A DNA stretch of 43,512 nucleotides. Origin: Sphingomonadaceae bacterium (lineage in GTDB: Bacteria; Pseudomonadota; Alphaproteobacteria; Sphingomonadales; Sphingomonadaceae). The position numbers were made by a program, and so were the translations under genes. Positions 18,394-25,830 of this stretch are shown in pieces. The DNA is taken from positions 1-43,512 of the forward strand of contig JANYGC010000054.1 in assembly GCA_025359425.1 (NCBI GenBank). The letters run 5' to 3'. Within the stretch, counting starts at the first letter, position 1, and each line of letters starts with the position of its first letter. Under the pieces are notes generated by a model. The model saw only the letters and a program-made list of their open reading frames with translations. It searched no databases and was not told where the DNA came from.

Positions 18394-19368
18394 TCAACCC
18401 GGCTTGGCTGGTACTCCATACACCGCGAGTTTCCCTGCGAGCCAGTTAGACAGATCGTCCGCGCTGCGCCCCGCGACCTCCTGCTGCGGCAAGTGCCCGG
18501 AATCGGGATAGACGATCACCGTGCTGCCCGGGATCGCCTGACCGAACCACTGTGCGGTGGCAGGCGCGATCAGGCTGTCGTGCGCGCCCCACATCACCAG
18601 TACCGGCATTTTCAGCGCGGAAAGCTGGGCCTTGTCGAAAGTGACCCAGCCTTGCCCGAAGCGGGTCAGCGTGGCCTGGCGGTTGCCGGGATAGCGCAGC
18701 AGTTCCCAGAACCGGTCGACCGTGGCCGGGGTCACCACCGCCTGGTTCCACACCGACTGGTGCAGGCTCTTCTCGATCAGGCTGCGCGGGGTGACGGTCA
18801 GCATCAGTTGGTTGACCACCGGCATCCGCGCGATCTTGAAGCCGATGTTGCCCGATTCCTTCGACAAGCGCGGCCCGCCGCCTGCATCGAGCAGGACCAG
18901 CGCGGTCAGCTTGTCGCCATGGGCCAGCGCGTAATGCAGCGCATTGGCCCCGCCCATCGAATTGCCCGCGAGCGCGAAGCGGGTCACGCCGAGCCGCGTG
19001 GTGACCTGATCGATGGTGTCGACAAAGGCCTTGGGCGAGTAATCGCCGTGCGGTTCAGGCCCGGTCAGGCCGTGGCCGATCTGGTCAAAGCGGATCACGC
19101 GGTAGCTTTTGGAAAGCTGCGCCGCCCACGGATCCCAGGTGTGCAGATCGTCGTTAGAACCATGCAGCAGCACGATCATCGGTGCATCGCGCGGACCTTC
19201 GTCGCGGAGGTGGACTTTAAGGCCACCCGCCAGATCAACAAACTGCGAGGGCGCGCCGCCGTATTTGGCGCGCATCGCGGCGGGGTCTGAATCCGGGGTG
19301 CGCAGAAAGAGGTAAACCCCCAGCAAGAGGGCGACTACCAGCAGCAAGACGCGACCGAGCCACTTCAT
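18394..19368 (-). CDS. Alpha/beta hydrolase, membrane-anchored
   Basis: A 324-residue alpha/beta-fold hydrolase with an N-terminal transmembrane or signal-anchor segment (MKWLGRVLLLVVALLLGVYL). It has an oxyanion HGSNDD motif (VLLHGSNDDLHTWDPW), the nucleophile elbow GNSMGG and a late acidic/His pair (WGAHDSLIAP and PDSGHLPQQE). It is probably an esterase or hydrolase in the periplasm, inferred from the anchor. GGGGAG eight bases before the ATG supports this start. The ATG overlaps the stop of the upstream diheme cytochrome gene (ATGA), so it is the last gene of a three-gene leftward operon. Confidence 0.88.
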   Translation of the reverse strand: MKWLGRVLLLVVALLLGVYLFLRTPDSDPAAMRAKYGGAPSQFVDLAGGLKVHLRDEGPRDAPMIVLLHGSNDDLHTWDPWAAQLSKSYRVIRFDQIGHGLTGPEPHGDYSPKAFVDTIDQVTTRLGVTRFALAGNSMGGANALHYALAHGDKLTALVLLDAGGGPRLSKESGNIGFKIARMPVVNQLMLTVTPRSLIEKSLHQSVWNQAVVTPATVDRFWELLRYPGNRQATLTRFGQGWVTFDKAQLSALKMPVLVMWGAHDSLIAPATAQWFGQAIPGSTVIVYPDSGHLPQQEVAGRSADDLSNWLAGKLAVYGVPAKPG

Positions 19369-20357
19369 CGCCTCATCTCCCCAATCCACTTTTGCACTGC
19401 CGCCATCCCGTCCGGATCGAGCGCGGCGCGGCCCAATTCGGGCATGGCAATTCCGCCTTCAAGACTGGCCATGCGGTAGTACAAAATCGAATGCGCGGGG
19501 TCTCCCGGAACGACATCGAATTCGAGATTGCCCGAGCCGCGCCCTGCGGCAACCGGACGCTTGCCGATCCCGAGTTTGATCGGATCGCTTTCCAGCCAGC
19601 CGAGATAAAGCCCCGAGTTGGACGCGGCACCGTTCGGATTGTGGCAATGCGCGCAGTTGACGTCGAGATAGCCGCGCGCGGCGAGCGCAGCATCGGCATG
19701 CGTGCGGTGTTCCCACAGCGGGATGCGCTTGGCGACGGTCGGAACGCGGTCGAGCTTGCCCGCCTTTTGCAGCGCCGCCAGCCACGCCGGGGCGAGGTTG
19801 TAGGCCTTGGGCCCGATCGGAGTGACCGCACCCGAAACACCGTGGCATTCCTTGCACTGGTTCTTGTTGGGCACCGCGTAGCTCAGCGGTTTGCCATCCG
19901 GCCCGGCCAGTGCAATCCGCTTGCCGCCCAAAGTCAGCCGCGCCTCGTGCTGGCCCGCGTCCCACACATAAGGCAGCGCGACCCAGCCCTCGGCGCGGTG
20001 GAGCAGCACGCGGGTTTCGATGAGCTTGCCGCCCAGCTTGAAAGTCTTGATCAGCGCCGCACCGACCGGGAGATCGAGCAGGCCATCGCCCTGCGCTTTG
20101 GCCTGCTGACCAACCGGAATGTAGACGAACCGCAGCTTCTCGGCACCATCGGACCACAGCGGGGTGTTGAGGCGGTACGGCGTAACTGTCGGCACCGGGA
20201 TTTGCCCCGCTGCGGAGACGAAGAAGCCGTATTCGGACAGCACCTGCGGATATTCGCTGCCGGTGATCTTCCAATCATGCACCGGCGGTGGTGGCGGCGT
20301 CGCCGAAACCGCGACAGCTCCGCCCAGAAGCAGCAAGGCGGCGGCGAGCAGCCTCAT
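19365..20357 (-). CDS. SO2930-family diheme c-type cytochrome
   Basis: A 330-residue exported cytochrome with a signal peptide ([19 protein letters not shown]) and two heme-binding motifs, CKECH and CAHCH. The body (YGFFVSAAGQIPVPTVTPYR, LNTPLWSDGAEKLRFVYIP, LPYVWDAGQHEARL) matches the family named after Shewanella SO2930. That family is characteristically encoded next to a parallel beta-helix protein, as it is here. The function is unknown; a periplasmic or surface electron-transfer role is inferred from the hemes. Its ends overlap both neighbours by four bases (ATGA), which indicates a tight operon. Confidence 0.92.
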   Translation of the reverse strand: MRLLAAALLLLGGAVAVSATPPPPPVHDWKITGSEYPQVLSEYGFFVSAAGQIPVPTVTPYRLNTPLWSDGAEKLRFVYIPVGQQAKAQGDGLLDLPVGAALIKTFKLGGKLIETRVLLHRAEGWVALPYVWDAGQHEARLTLGGKRIALAGPDGKPLSYAVPNKNQCKECHGVSGAVTPIGPKAYNLAPAWLAALQKAGKLDRVPTVAKRIPLWEHRTHADAALAARGYLDVNCAHCHNPNGAASNSGLYLGWLESDPIKLGIGKRPVAAGRGSGNLEFDVVPGDPAHSILYYRMASLEGGIAMPELGRAALDPDGMAAVQKWIGEMRR

Positions 20358-21586
20358 GGCTGAGCGCGGGCGTCCAGCGCAGCAGGAGCGCCCACCGGAG
20401 CACGTCTCAGCGCATCGGAAGGCATCCCGTGAGTCGGGCCCAGCGGACGGAGCAGCACCAGCGGCGTTGGCTTGGCCGTCTCGAACCCGGTGCCTTGCGC
20501 GGGCAGGTTGAGCGACCACGCTGTTGTATCCGCGCCCCCCACCGCGCGCGGCGCGGTGCCGACGCCGTCCCACAACACCGGCGGCAAGGCTCCGCCGAAC
20601 GCAGCAACGAGTTGTGCACCGCCGGGGACCTGCGGGTCGGTCCCGTTGCGATCGAGCGAATTGACCATGATGACAATATTCCGCGGGCTCGGCTGGTAAC
20701 GCGGGTCGTCGAACTTGTTGGGATAGCTGACCACCATGATCGCCGCAGTCGGGTTGCCGTGAATCTGGTTGCCGCTGATCCGCACCCCGTCATTGGCCAT
20801 GACCATCACCCCGGTGCCGCGCCGCACACCCGCCACGATGTTGCCCTTGGGCGCAAAATTGGGCGTGTCGTTGGCGACCACCAGATTGTCCGAGATCACC
20901 GTATTGCCCCCGCCCATCACCGGCAGGTTGGGCAAATCGAAAATCAAAATTCCGCCGGTATTGCGCGTCACCAGGTTGCCCGTCACCAGCGCATCGCGGC
21001 TGTTCTCGATCTCGATCCCGGCCACAGAATTCTCGACCATGTTGTAACGCACGGTGATCGCCTTCGACTGCCCGACGTAAATTCCGGCGTCGCTGGCGCC
21101 CGAAACCTTGCAGCCATCGACCAGCACCCCGGTGCTGGCGACCGGGTAGATCCCGTAAGCGCCGTTGGTTTCTTTGGGCCCGCCGGTCCAGGTCACGCGG
21201 ATGCGGTAATAGACCACATTGTCGGCGCCTTTGCTCTTGATCCCGTCGCCCTTGGTATTCTCGACCGCGAAATCGCGCAAGGTGACATCGTCCGAAGTGA
21301 CCAGCAGGCCCTCGCCCGCGCCTTGCTGGCCGGAGAAATCGAGCACCGTGCCCTCCATCCCCGCGCCGCGCACGGTCACCCCGTTCACGTCGAGCGAGAG
21401 CCCGTCGGTCAAGGCGAACCGCCCTGCGGCCAGCTCAACTACGTCGCCCGGTTGCGCGACGATCAGCGCCTCCTGCAATCGGCCTTGCGCGCCCTCCCCG
21501 GCGGCAACCTGGATCGTCTTGGCGCGAGCAGGAGCAGTCAGGGCAAGCGCCGAGACCGCAGCGATTATGGCTGTGGGTATCCTCAT
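20354..21586 (-). CDS. Parallel beta-helix repeat protein (SO2930 cytochrome partner)
   Basis: A 410-residue exported protein with a signal peptide ([22 protein letters not shown]) followed by right-handed parallel beta-helix repeats ([60 protein letters not shown]). Such folds bind or cleave polysaccharides, but no catalytic residues can be assigned. The family is defined by co-occurrence with the SO2930-type diheme cytochrome encoded directly downstream. It is first in the operon. The start is placed at the ATG that gives the signal peptide; 24 upstream codons in the open frame have no support. Confidence 0.9.
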   Translation of the reverse strand: MRIPTAIIAAVSALALTAPARAKTIQVAAGEGAQGRLQEALIVAQPGDVVELAAGRFALTDGLSLDVNGVTVRGAGMEGTVLDFSGQQGAGEGLLVTSDDVTLRDFAVENTKGDGIKSKGADNVVYYRIRVTWTGGPKETNGAYGIYPVASTGVLVDGCKVSGASDAGIYVGQSKAITVRYNMVENSVAGIEIENSRDALVTGNLVTRNTGGILIFDLPNLPVMGGGNTVISDNLVVANDTPNFAPKGNIVAGVRRGTGVMVMANDGVRISGNQIHGNPTAAIMVVSYPNKFDDPRYQPSPRNIVIMVNSLDRNGTDPQVPGGAQLVAAFGGALPPVLWDGVGTAPRAVGGADTTAWSLNLPAQGTGFETAKPTPLVLLRPLGPTHGMPSDALRRAPVGAPAALDARAQP

Positions 21587-21638
21587 GGCGCGCAGTTTGA
21601 ACTGACAGGCGTGTAAGTCAACATCGCCGGGAGACGGC

Positions 21639-21932
21639 TTACTTCTTCTCCGCCGCAAAGCCGCTCGCGCACAGCGCCGCCGAGCTTGCGGTCACCTCGA
21701 TCGCCTCGACATCGCCGACCTTGCGGACTGCTGCCACGTAATCGAACAGCGAACGCTTCTCGCCCTTCAATTGGCGCAGTTTGTTGAGCTGGATCAGGCT
21801 CAGCCGGTCGGTCAGCCGGCTCGCCATGCAGGCCGAATTGGCCTCGGATAGCCCGGCCTCGATCATCGCACTTTTGACCTGGCCGTAAGCGAGTTTCGAA
21901 GGGGCGCAGGCGGCGAGCGCGAGCATCGTCAT
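21639..21932 (-). CDS. Small putative lipoprotein with repeat-derived 5' end
   Basis: From the ATG at 21932 the product is 97 residues, beginning MTMLALAACAPSKLAYGQVK, with a lipobox-like LAAC at residue 9 and a mature part (SAMIEAGLSEANSACMASRL) that looks genuine. The hydrophobic part before the cysteine is very short and lacks a basic start, and the start codon lies inside a palindromic repeat with no good ribosome-binding site. The alternative TTG at 22034 overlaps the pntB stop but would add 34 residues that simply translate the repeat (PVTPAKAGAQ and VPACAGMT). I infer that the original N-terminus was replaced or trimmed by repeat insertion. Function unknown. Confidence 0.6.
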   Translation of the reverse strand: MTMLALAACAPSKLAYGQVKSAMIEAGLSEANSACMASRLTDRLSLIQLNKLRQLKGEKRSLFDYVAAVRKVGDVEAIEVTASSAALCASGFAAEKK

Positions 21933-22023
21933 CCCGGCGCAGGCCGGGACCCAGCACCACGAAAACGTCGCGAAGTGGCTTTTGTTTGTTGCGGTCTGGG
22001 CCCCGGCCTTCGCCGGGGTGACG
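21928..22023. repeat. Palindromic repeat of the VTPAKAG/PACAGMT type
   Basis: Inverted ends GTCATCCCGGCGCAGGCCGG (21928-21947) and GGCCCCGGCCTTCGCCGGGG (about 22000-22019, followed by TGAC) enclose a loop of about 50 bases. This is a widespread alpha/gammaproteobacterial intergenic repeat type. It sits between pntB and the lipoprotein gene and runs into the latter's start. Confidence 0.85.
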
Positions 22024-22030
22024 GGGGTGC

Positions 22031-23539
22031 TCAATTCGACAGCGCCTTGTTGATATCCTCGACCATCTTCTTTGCGTCGGCCAGCAGCATCATGGTCTGG
22101 TCCATGTAGAACACGTCGTTATCGACCCCGGCATAGCCGACCCCGCCCATGCTGCGTTTGATGAACATAATCGACTTGGCCTTTTCGACATCGAACACCG
22201 GCATCCCGTAGATCGGGCTGCTTTTGTCGGTTTTGGCCGCGGGATTGACCACGTCGTTGGCACCGATGATGAAGGCGACGTCGGTCTGCGCGAACTCGCC
22301 GTTGATGTCTTCCAGTTCGAACACATCATCATACGGAACCTGAGCTTCTGCGAGCAACACGTTCATATGTCCAGGCATCCGTCCTGCGACCGGGTGGATC
22401 GCATATTTGACCCGCACGCCGCGCGCTTTGAGCTGGTCGCCCATTTCGCGCAGCACGTGCTGGGCTTGCGCCACCGCCATGCCGTACCCGGGGATGATGA
22501 TCACCTGCTCGGCCTCACCCAGCAGGAAGGCAGCGTCTTCGGCGCTGCCGCGCTTCCACGGGCGCTGCTCCTTGGCCTCGCCGCCAGTCTCGGCCACCAC
22601 GCCGAACCCGCCCGCGATCACCGAGATGAAGCTGCGGTTCATCGCCTTGCACATGATGTAACTCAGAATCGCGCCCGACGATCCGACCAGCGCCCCGGTG
22701 ATGATCATCGCGGTGTTGTGCAGCGTAAAGCCCATCGCCGCCGCCGCCCAGCCCGAGTATGAATTGAGCATCGAGACCACCACCGGCATGTCCGCCCCGC
22801 CGATCGGGATGATCAGCAGGAAGCCGATCAGGAACGACAGCGCGGTGACCGCAGCGATCACCCACAGCGACTGGTCCAGCGTGAAATAGCCGGTCAGGCC
22901 GATGATAGCGGCGAGCGTGCCAAGGTTGATCACGTGCCGCCCCGGCAGCATGATCGGCGCGCCGCTCATCTTGCCCGCGAGCTTGAGGAAGGCGATGACC
23001 GAGCCCGAGAAAGTGATCGCCCCGATCGCGATGCCGAGGCCCATTTCGATGCGGGACTGCGGGAAGATTTGGAGTGCGCCGTAGGATTTCGCGAGTTGGT
23101 CGGTCGTCAGCACTTCGCGTACCGCAATCCCGAACGCCTCTGGATTAAGGTATGCTGCCCAACCGACTAAAACTGCAGCCATGCCAACGAGCGAATGGAA
23201 GGCCGCAACCAGTTGCGGCATGTCGGTCATCTTGATCCGGCGTGCTGTAAGCCAGCCGATGGAACCGCCGATAGCGATTGCAACAAGGATTGCGCCGAGT
23301 CCCGGCAAATCCAATAGAAAATCATATGGGACCTCAGGAACTTCAGGTGCCGCCATCATATTGGGAAGATGTGTGACCAGCGTTGTCACCACCGCGATTC
23401 CCATCCCGATCATGCCAAACCGGTTGCCGCGCTGCGACGTGCTCGGCGATGACAAACCGCGCAGGGCGAGGATGAACAGCACGCCTGAAACGAGGTAAGC
23501 GAGCAAGGCCCAAGCGGGGGTGGCGGCGTGCTCCATCAT
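22031..23539 (-). CDS. pntB: Proton-translocating NAD(P)+ transhydrogenase subunit beta
   Basis: Membrane subunit that binds NADP(H) and, with the alpha polypeptides, uses the proton gradient to reduce NADP+ with NADH. About 502 residues: nine or so transmembrane helices up to residue ~280, then the cytosolic NADP-binding domain with IIIPGYGMAVAQAQHVLREM, PVAGRMPGHMNVLLAEAQVP and the C-terminal block SMGGVGYAGVDNDVFY. The first of two consecutive ATGs overlaps the pntAB stop (ATGA); the second, three bases later, has better spacing to GGAGG. It is the third gene of the pntAA-pntAB-pntB operon. Confidence 0.97.
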   Translation of the reverse strand: MMEHAATPAWALLAYLVSGVLFILALRGLSSPSTSQRGNRFGMIGMGIAVVTTLVTHLPNMMAAPEVPEVPYDFLLDLPGLGAILVAIAIGGSIGWLTARRIKMTDMPQLVAAFHSLVGMAAVLVGWAAYLNPEAFGIAVREVLTTDQLAKSYGALQIFPQSRIEMGLGIAIGAITFSGSVIAFLKLAGKMSGAPIMLPGRHVINLGTLAAIIGLTGYFTLDQSLWVIAAVTALSFLIGFLLIIPIGGADMPVVVSMLNSYSGWAAAAMGFTLHNTAMIITGALVGSSGAILSYIMCKAMNRSFISVIAGGFGVVAETGGEAKEQRPWKRGSAEDAAFLLGEAEQVIIIPGYGMAVAQAQHVLREMGDQLKARGVRVKYAIHPVAGRMPGHMNVLLAEAQVPYDDVFELEDINGEFAQTDVAFIIGANDVVNPAAKTDKSSPIYGMPVFDVEKAKSIMFIKRSMGGVGYAGVDNDVFYMDQTMMLLADAKKMVEDINKALSN

Positions 23540-23841
23540 TGGCCCTCCGGCTTGGGAGCAGGCCGGTCCTTCTTCTTGTACATCGCCAGCATCCGCGCGG
23601 TTACCGCGAACCCGCCGAAAATGTTGACGCTGGCCAGCACCACCGCCAGCAGCCCCAGCCACTTCGAGCTCGCCGACCCCGCCGCCGCCGCCGCAATCAG
23701 CGCGCCGACGATGATCACCGAGGAGATCGCATTGGTCACCGCCATCAACGGCGTATGCAGCGCCGGGGTCACCGACCAGACGACGTAATAGCCCACAAAA
23801 CAGGCCATGACGAAGATCGAGAGGATCGAGATGAAGTCCAT
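23536..23841 (-). CDS. pntAB: NAD(P)+ transhydrogenase subunit alpha, membrane part
   Basis: A 101-residue protein equal to the C-terminal membrane segment of the fused alpha subunit, beginning MDFISILSIFVMACFVGYYV and containing TPALHTPLMAVTNAISSVII, the conserved helix near the proton channel, and VNIFGGFAVTARMLAMYKKK. Encoding alpha as two polypeptides is normal in alphaproteobacteria. The open frame extends 47 codons upstream, but that part lies in a repeat arm and the DUF559 gene. The start codon is one base after the DUF559 stop. Here pntAB is separated from pntAA by about 550 bases because the DUF559 element lies between them. Confidence 0.96.
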   Translation of the reverse strand: MDFISILSIFVMACFVGYYVVWSVTPALHTPLMAVTNAISSVIIVGALIAAAAAGSASSKWLGLLAVVLASVNIFGGFAVTARMLAMYKKKDRPAPKPEGQ

Positions 23842-23842
23842 G

Positions 23843-24262
23843 TTAGTGGGGGGCTCCAAGAAATCCTCCCCCGTTGGGGGAGGTGGCAGCGCGAAGCGCT
23901 GACGGTGGGGGCCTGTCGAGGCACAGCTTGGCGATGGCTTCGGCAGTGCCATCCGCATCGCGAAGGACTTCAGCCGCAGCAATCCTGACGACTTCTATGC
24001 CCCATGAGCGGAGTTTGGCATCGCGTTTTTCATCGCGGGCGGGACGGTCACCCATGTCGTGGGCAATGCCGTCAATTTCGATCGCGATGTGCTTCGCTGC
24101 GCAATAGAAATCGACAATGTAGTGCTCGATAGGGTGCTGATTACGAAACTTCACGCCCATCGGTTTGCCACGCAAGCGGTTCCACAGCAGCACTTCGGGC
24201 AGCGACATTTCGCGGCGCAACCGCTTGGCCTTGCGCATGGCATCGTCGGTGTGATCTTCCAT
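23843..24262 (-). CDS. DUF559 endonuclease-like protein inside paired repeats
   Basis: A 139-residue protein of the DUF559 family (restriction-endonuclease/Vsr-like fold). KRLRREMSLPEVLLWNRLRG at 14-33, KFRNQHPIEHYIVDFYC with Asp51, and IEIDGIAHD with Glu62 and Asp64 form the predicted metal-binding D...E-x-D centre. WGIEVVRI closes the domain near 94. Residues from about 118 (PPPSALRAATSPNGGG) are the translation of the left repeat arm, so the reading frame ends in repeat sequence. The ATG is two bases from the right arm, whose GGTGGGGG is the likely ribosome-binding site. It occupies the loop position of a palindromic repeat and splits pntAA from pntAB. Its cellular role is unknown; a link to repeat mobility is my inference. 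Confidence 0.9.
   Translation of the reverse strand: MEDHTDDAMRKAKRLRREMSLPEVLLWNRLRGKPMGVKFRNQHPIEHYIVDFYCAAKHIAIEIDGIAHDMGDRPARDEKRDAKLRSWGIEVVRIAAAEVLRDADGTAEAIAKLCLDRPPPSALRAATSPNGGGFLGAPH
23862..23915. repeat. Main repeat family, left arm at 3' end of DUF559 gene
   Basis: Outer hairpin (CCCCCGTTGGGGG), inner stem AGCGC-GAA-GCGCT and GGTGGGGGCCTG. It is translated in the DUF559 frame as the last 20 or so residues. Confidence 0.9.
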
Positions 24263-24263
24263 T

Positions 24264-24319
24264 CAGGCCCCCACCGTCAGCGCTTCGCGCTGCCACCTCC
24301 CCCAAAAGGGGAGGATTTG
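24264..24319. repeat. Main repeat family, right arm before DUF559 start
   Basis: Inverted copy of the 23862 arm, with the same inner stem and an outer hairpin CCCCCAAAAGGGG. Read leftward, its GGTGGGGG lies about five bases before the DUF559 ATG. Confidence 0.9.
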
Positions 24320-24328
24320 AGTACTCAA

Positions 24329-24380
24329 AATCCTCCCCTTTTGGGGGAGGTGGCCGCCTGAAAGGCGGTCGGTGGGGGCT
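24329..24380. repeat. Main repeat family, unpaired arm after pntAA
   Basis: A further left-type arm (outer hairpin CCCCTTTTGGGGG, inner stem CCGCCT-GA-AAGGCGG, GGTGGGGGC) faces the 24264 arm back to back across GAGTACTC, forming a near-perfect palindrome of about 55 bases (24295-24350). It has no partner arm of its own. Confidence 0.88.
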
Positions 24381-24390
24381 TGTCTGCCCC

Positions 24391-25506
24391 TCACCCGAGC
24401 AGCCTCTCATGCACAACCTTGCCGCCCAAGGTCAGCCGCACCGCGTTGCCGATCTCGTCATCCAGCACCGGCCGCCCCGCATCCTGGTCCCAGAACGCGC
24501 TCAGGAAGTTGTACAAATTGCGCGAAAATAGCGCCGAGGCGTCTGCCGCCAGATGCGCGGGCGTGTTCGACCAGCCGATGATCTTGACCCCGTGCCTGAT
24601 CACCACCTCGTCGGCCTTCGATCCTTCGACATTGCCGCCCTGCGCCACCGCCAGATCGAACACCACGCTGCCCGGCTTCATGCTGGCAAGCTGCGCATCG
24701 CTGACCAGTCTTGGTGCGGCTCTGCCGGGGATCAGTGCGGTGGTGATGACGATGTCCTGCCTGGCGATGTGGCTGGAGACCAGCTCGGCTTGCGCCGCCT
24801 GGTATTCCGCAGACATTTCCGTGGCATAGCCGCCCGCGCCTTCGCCTTCGATGCCCGCGACGTTCTCCACAAACACCGGCTTGGCACCCAGCGACATGAT
24901 CTGTTCTTTGGTCGCGCTACGCACATCGGTGGCGCTGACTTGCGCGCCGAGCCGCCGCGCGGTGGCGATCGCTTGCAGGCCGGCGACGCCGACCCCCATC
25001 ACGAAGCACTTGGCCGCAGACACAGTCCCCGCCGCGGTCATCATCATCGGGAAGGCGCGGCCATAGGCATTGGCCGCCTCGATCACGGCTTTGTAGCCCG
25101 ACAGGTTCGACTGGCTCGACAGGATGTCCATGCTTTGCGCGCGGGTGATGCGCGGCATGAATTCCATCGCCAGCGCCTCGAACCCGGCCTTGGCATAGGC
25201 GTCGATCCGCGCCCGCTGACCGAACGGGTCATGCCCCGCGACGATCCACGCGCCCTTGTTTGCACCCTTGAGCGCAGCCACGTCCGGACCCTGCACGCCG
25301 AGCATGATGTCCGCGCCCTTGGCCGGGTCCTTGCAAACTTCCGCCCCGGCTGCGGTATAATCCGCATCGGCAATCGCCGCGCTCAGCCCGGCGCCGGCCT
25401 CAACCGCCACGCTCGCCCCCAGCGCGATGAATTTCTTCACCGTTTCCGGGCTCGCCGCAACGCGGCTTTCGCCCGCTGCGGTCTCTTTAAGGACCGCGAT
25501 CCGCAT
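24391..25506 (-). CDS. pntAA: NAD(P)+ transhydrogenase subunit alpha, NAD-binding part
   Basis: Cytosolic NAD(H)-binding polypeptide of the proton-pumping transhydrogenase (371 residues). It starts MRIAVLKETAAGESRVAASP and includes RITRAQSMDILSSQSNLSGY, the nucleotide-binding VMGVGVAGLQAIATARRLGA, KEQIMSLGAKPVFVE and PGSVVFDLAVAQGGNVEGSK. It matches the alanine-dehydrogenase/PntA fold throughout. It begins 14 bases after the oxidase subunit IV gene, so the leftward operon runs coxIV-type gene, pntAA, DUF559, pntAB, pntB. An upstream extension of the frame overlies the small gene and is not used. Confidence 0.97.
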   Translation of the reverse strand: MRIAVLKETAAGESRVAASPETVKKFIALGASVAVEAGAGLSAAIADADYTAAGAEVCKDPAKGADIMLGVQGPDVAALKGANKGAWIVAGHDPFGQRARIDAYAKAGFEALAMEFMPRITRAQSMDILSSQSNLSGYKAVIEAANAYGRAFPMMMTAAGTVSAAKCFVMGVGVAGLQAIATARRLGAQVSATDVRSATKEQIMSLGAKPVFVENVAGIEGEGAGGYATEMSAEYQAAQAELVSSHIARQDIVITTALIPGRAAPRLVSDAQLASMKPGSVVFDLAVAQGGNVEGSKADEVVIRHGVKIIGWSNTPAHLAADASALFSRNLYNFLSAFWDQDAGRPVLDDEIGNAVRLTLGGKVVHERLLG

Positions 25507-25520
25507 GGGCCTTGGCCTGC

Positions 25521-25646
25521 TTACTTGGTGATCATGAAGATGACGAAAGCCGCGACCAGCGCGGTCGCGATGATCGAGAACTTCACCAGCCCGATAAAGC
25601 CGGTGTAAGTGGATTCGTGCGCTTTTTGATCGTTGCCGCTGGCCAT
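25521..25646 (-). CDS. aa3-type cytochrome c oxidase subunit IV
   Basis: A 41-residue protein with a short polar N-terminus (MASGNDQKAHESTYTGFIGL) followed by one transmembrane helix (about 20-40) ending FMITK. This is the bacterial aa3-type oxidase subunit IV family, a small accessory subunit of the proton-pumping oxidase in alphaproteobacteria. The core oxidase genes are not in the window. Its place immediately upstream of pntAA is a recurring alphaproteobacterial arrangement as far as I recall. It is leftward and 14 bases from pntAA, so they are probably co-transcribed. Confidence 0.9.
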   Translation of the reverse strand: MASGNDQKAHESTYTGFIGLVKFSIIATALVAAFVIFMITK

Positions 25647-25830
25647 AGGTAAGTGTCCCTGGTGGTGATTGGTCGGTTCGCCGCACCCCTATCGCCCCCG
25701 CCCGGCGCGCTCAAGGCCTTTACGCACCGTTATGACGGTATCGGCAGCCTTAATGGGGTCTTTACCCAAACGCGCTAACCCCGTGGCTTGGGGCTCAAGC
25801 TCGCCCTGAACGGGGACAGACACGCAGACT
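25647..25830. promoter_or_regulatory. Divergent intergenic region (pnt operon / NtrC-like regulator)
   Basis: These 184 bases must hold the promoter of the leftward oxidase IV-pnt operon and that of the rightward regulator gene. A short inverted repeat ACCGT-TATG-ACGGT lies near 25725-25740 and is a possible operator. I cannot identify a sigma-54 -24/-12 element. Confidence 0.4.

Larger units (their letters stand above)
23862..24319. mobile_element. Candidate composite element: DUF559 gene between inverted repeat arms
   Basis: The left arm (23862-23915) and the right arm (24264-24319) are inverted copies sharing a perfect stretch of about 39 bases, including the same inner stem AGCGC-GAA-GCGCT. 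Other copies of the family in this window have 15-40 bases between the arms; here there is a whole DUF559 gene. Mobility is inferred from architecture only. I saw no clear target duplication. Confidence 0.55.

Noticed and set aside
17332..19290. A 652-codon plus-strand open frame across three genes
   Set aside because: It spans the dGTPase, racemase-family and hydrolase genes in antisense and the repeat between them, so it cannot be a single real gene.
20288..21616. A 442-codon plus-strand open frame
   Set aside because: Antisense to the beta-helix gene, which has a signal peptide and repeats; the frame has no recognisable features.
23536..25506. Frameshifted or broken pntA gene
   Set aside because: Alpha split into two polypeptides is normal in alphaproteobacteria. 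Both parts are complete; only the inserted DUF559 element separates them.
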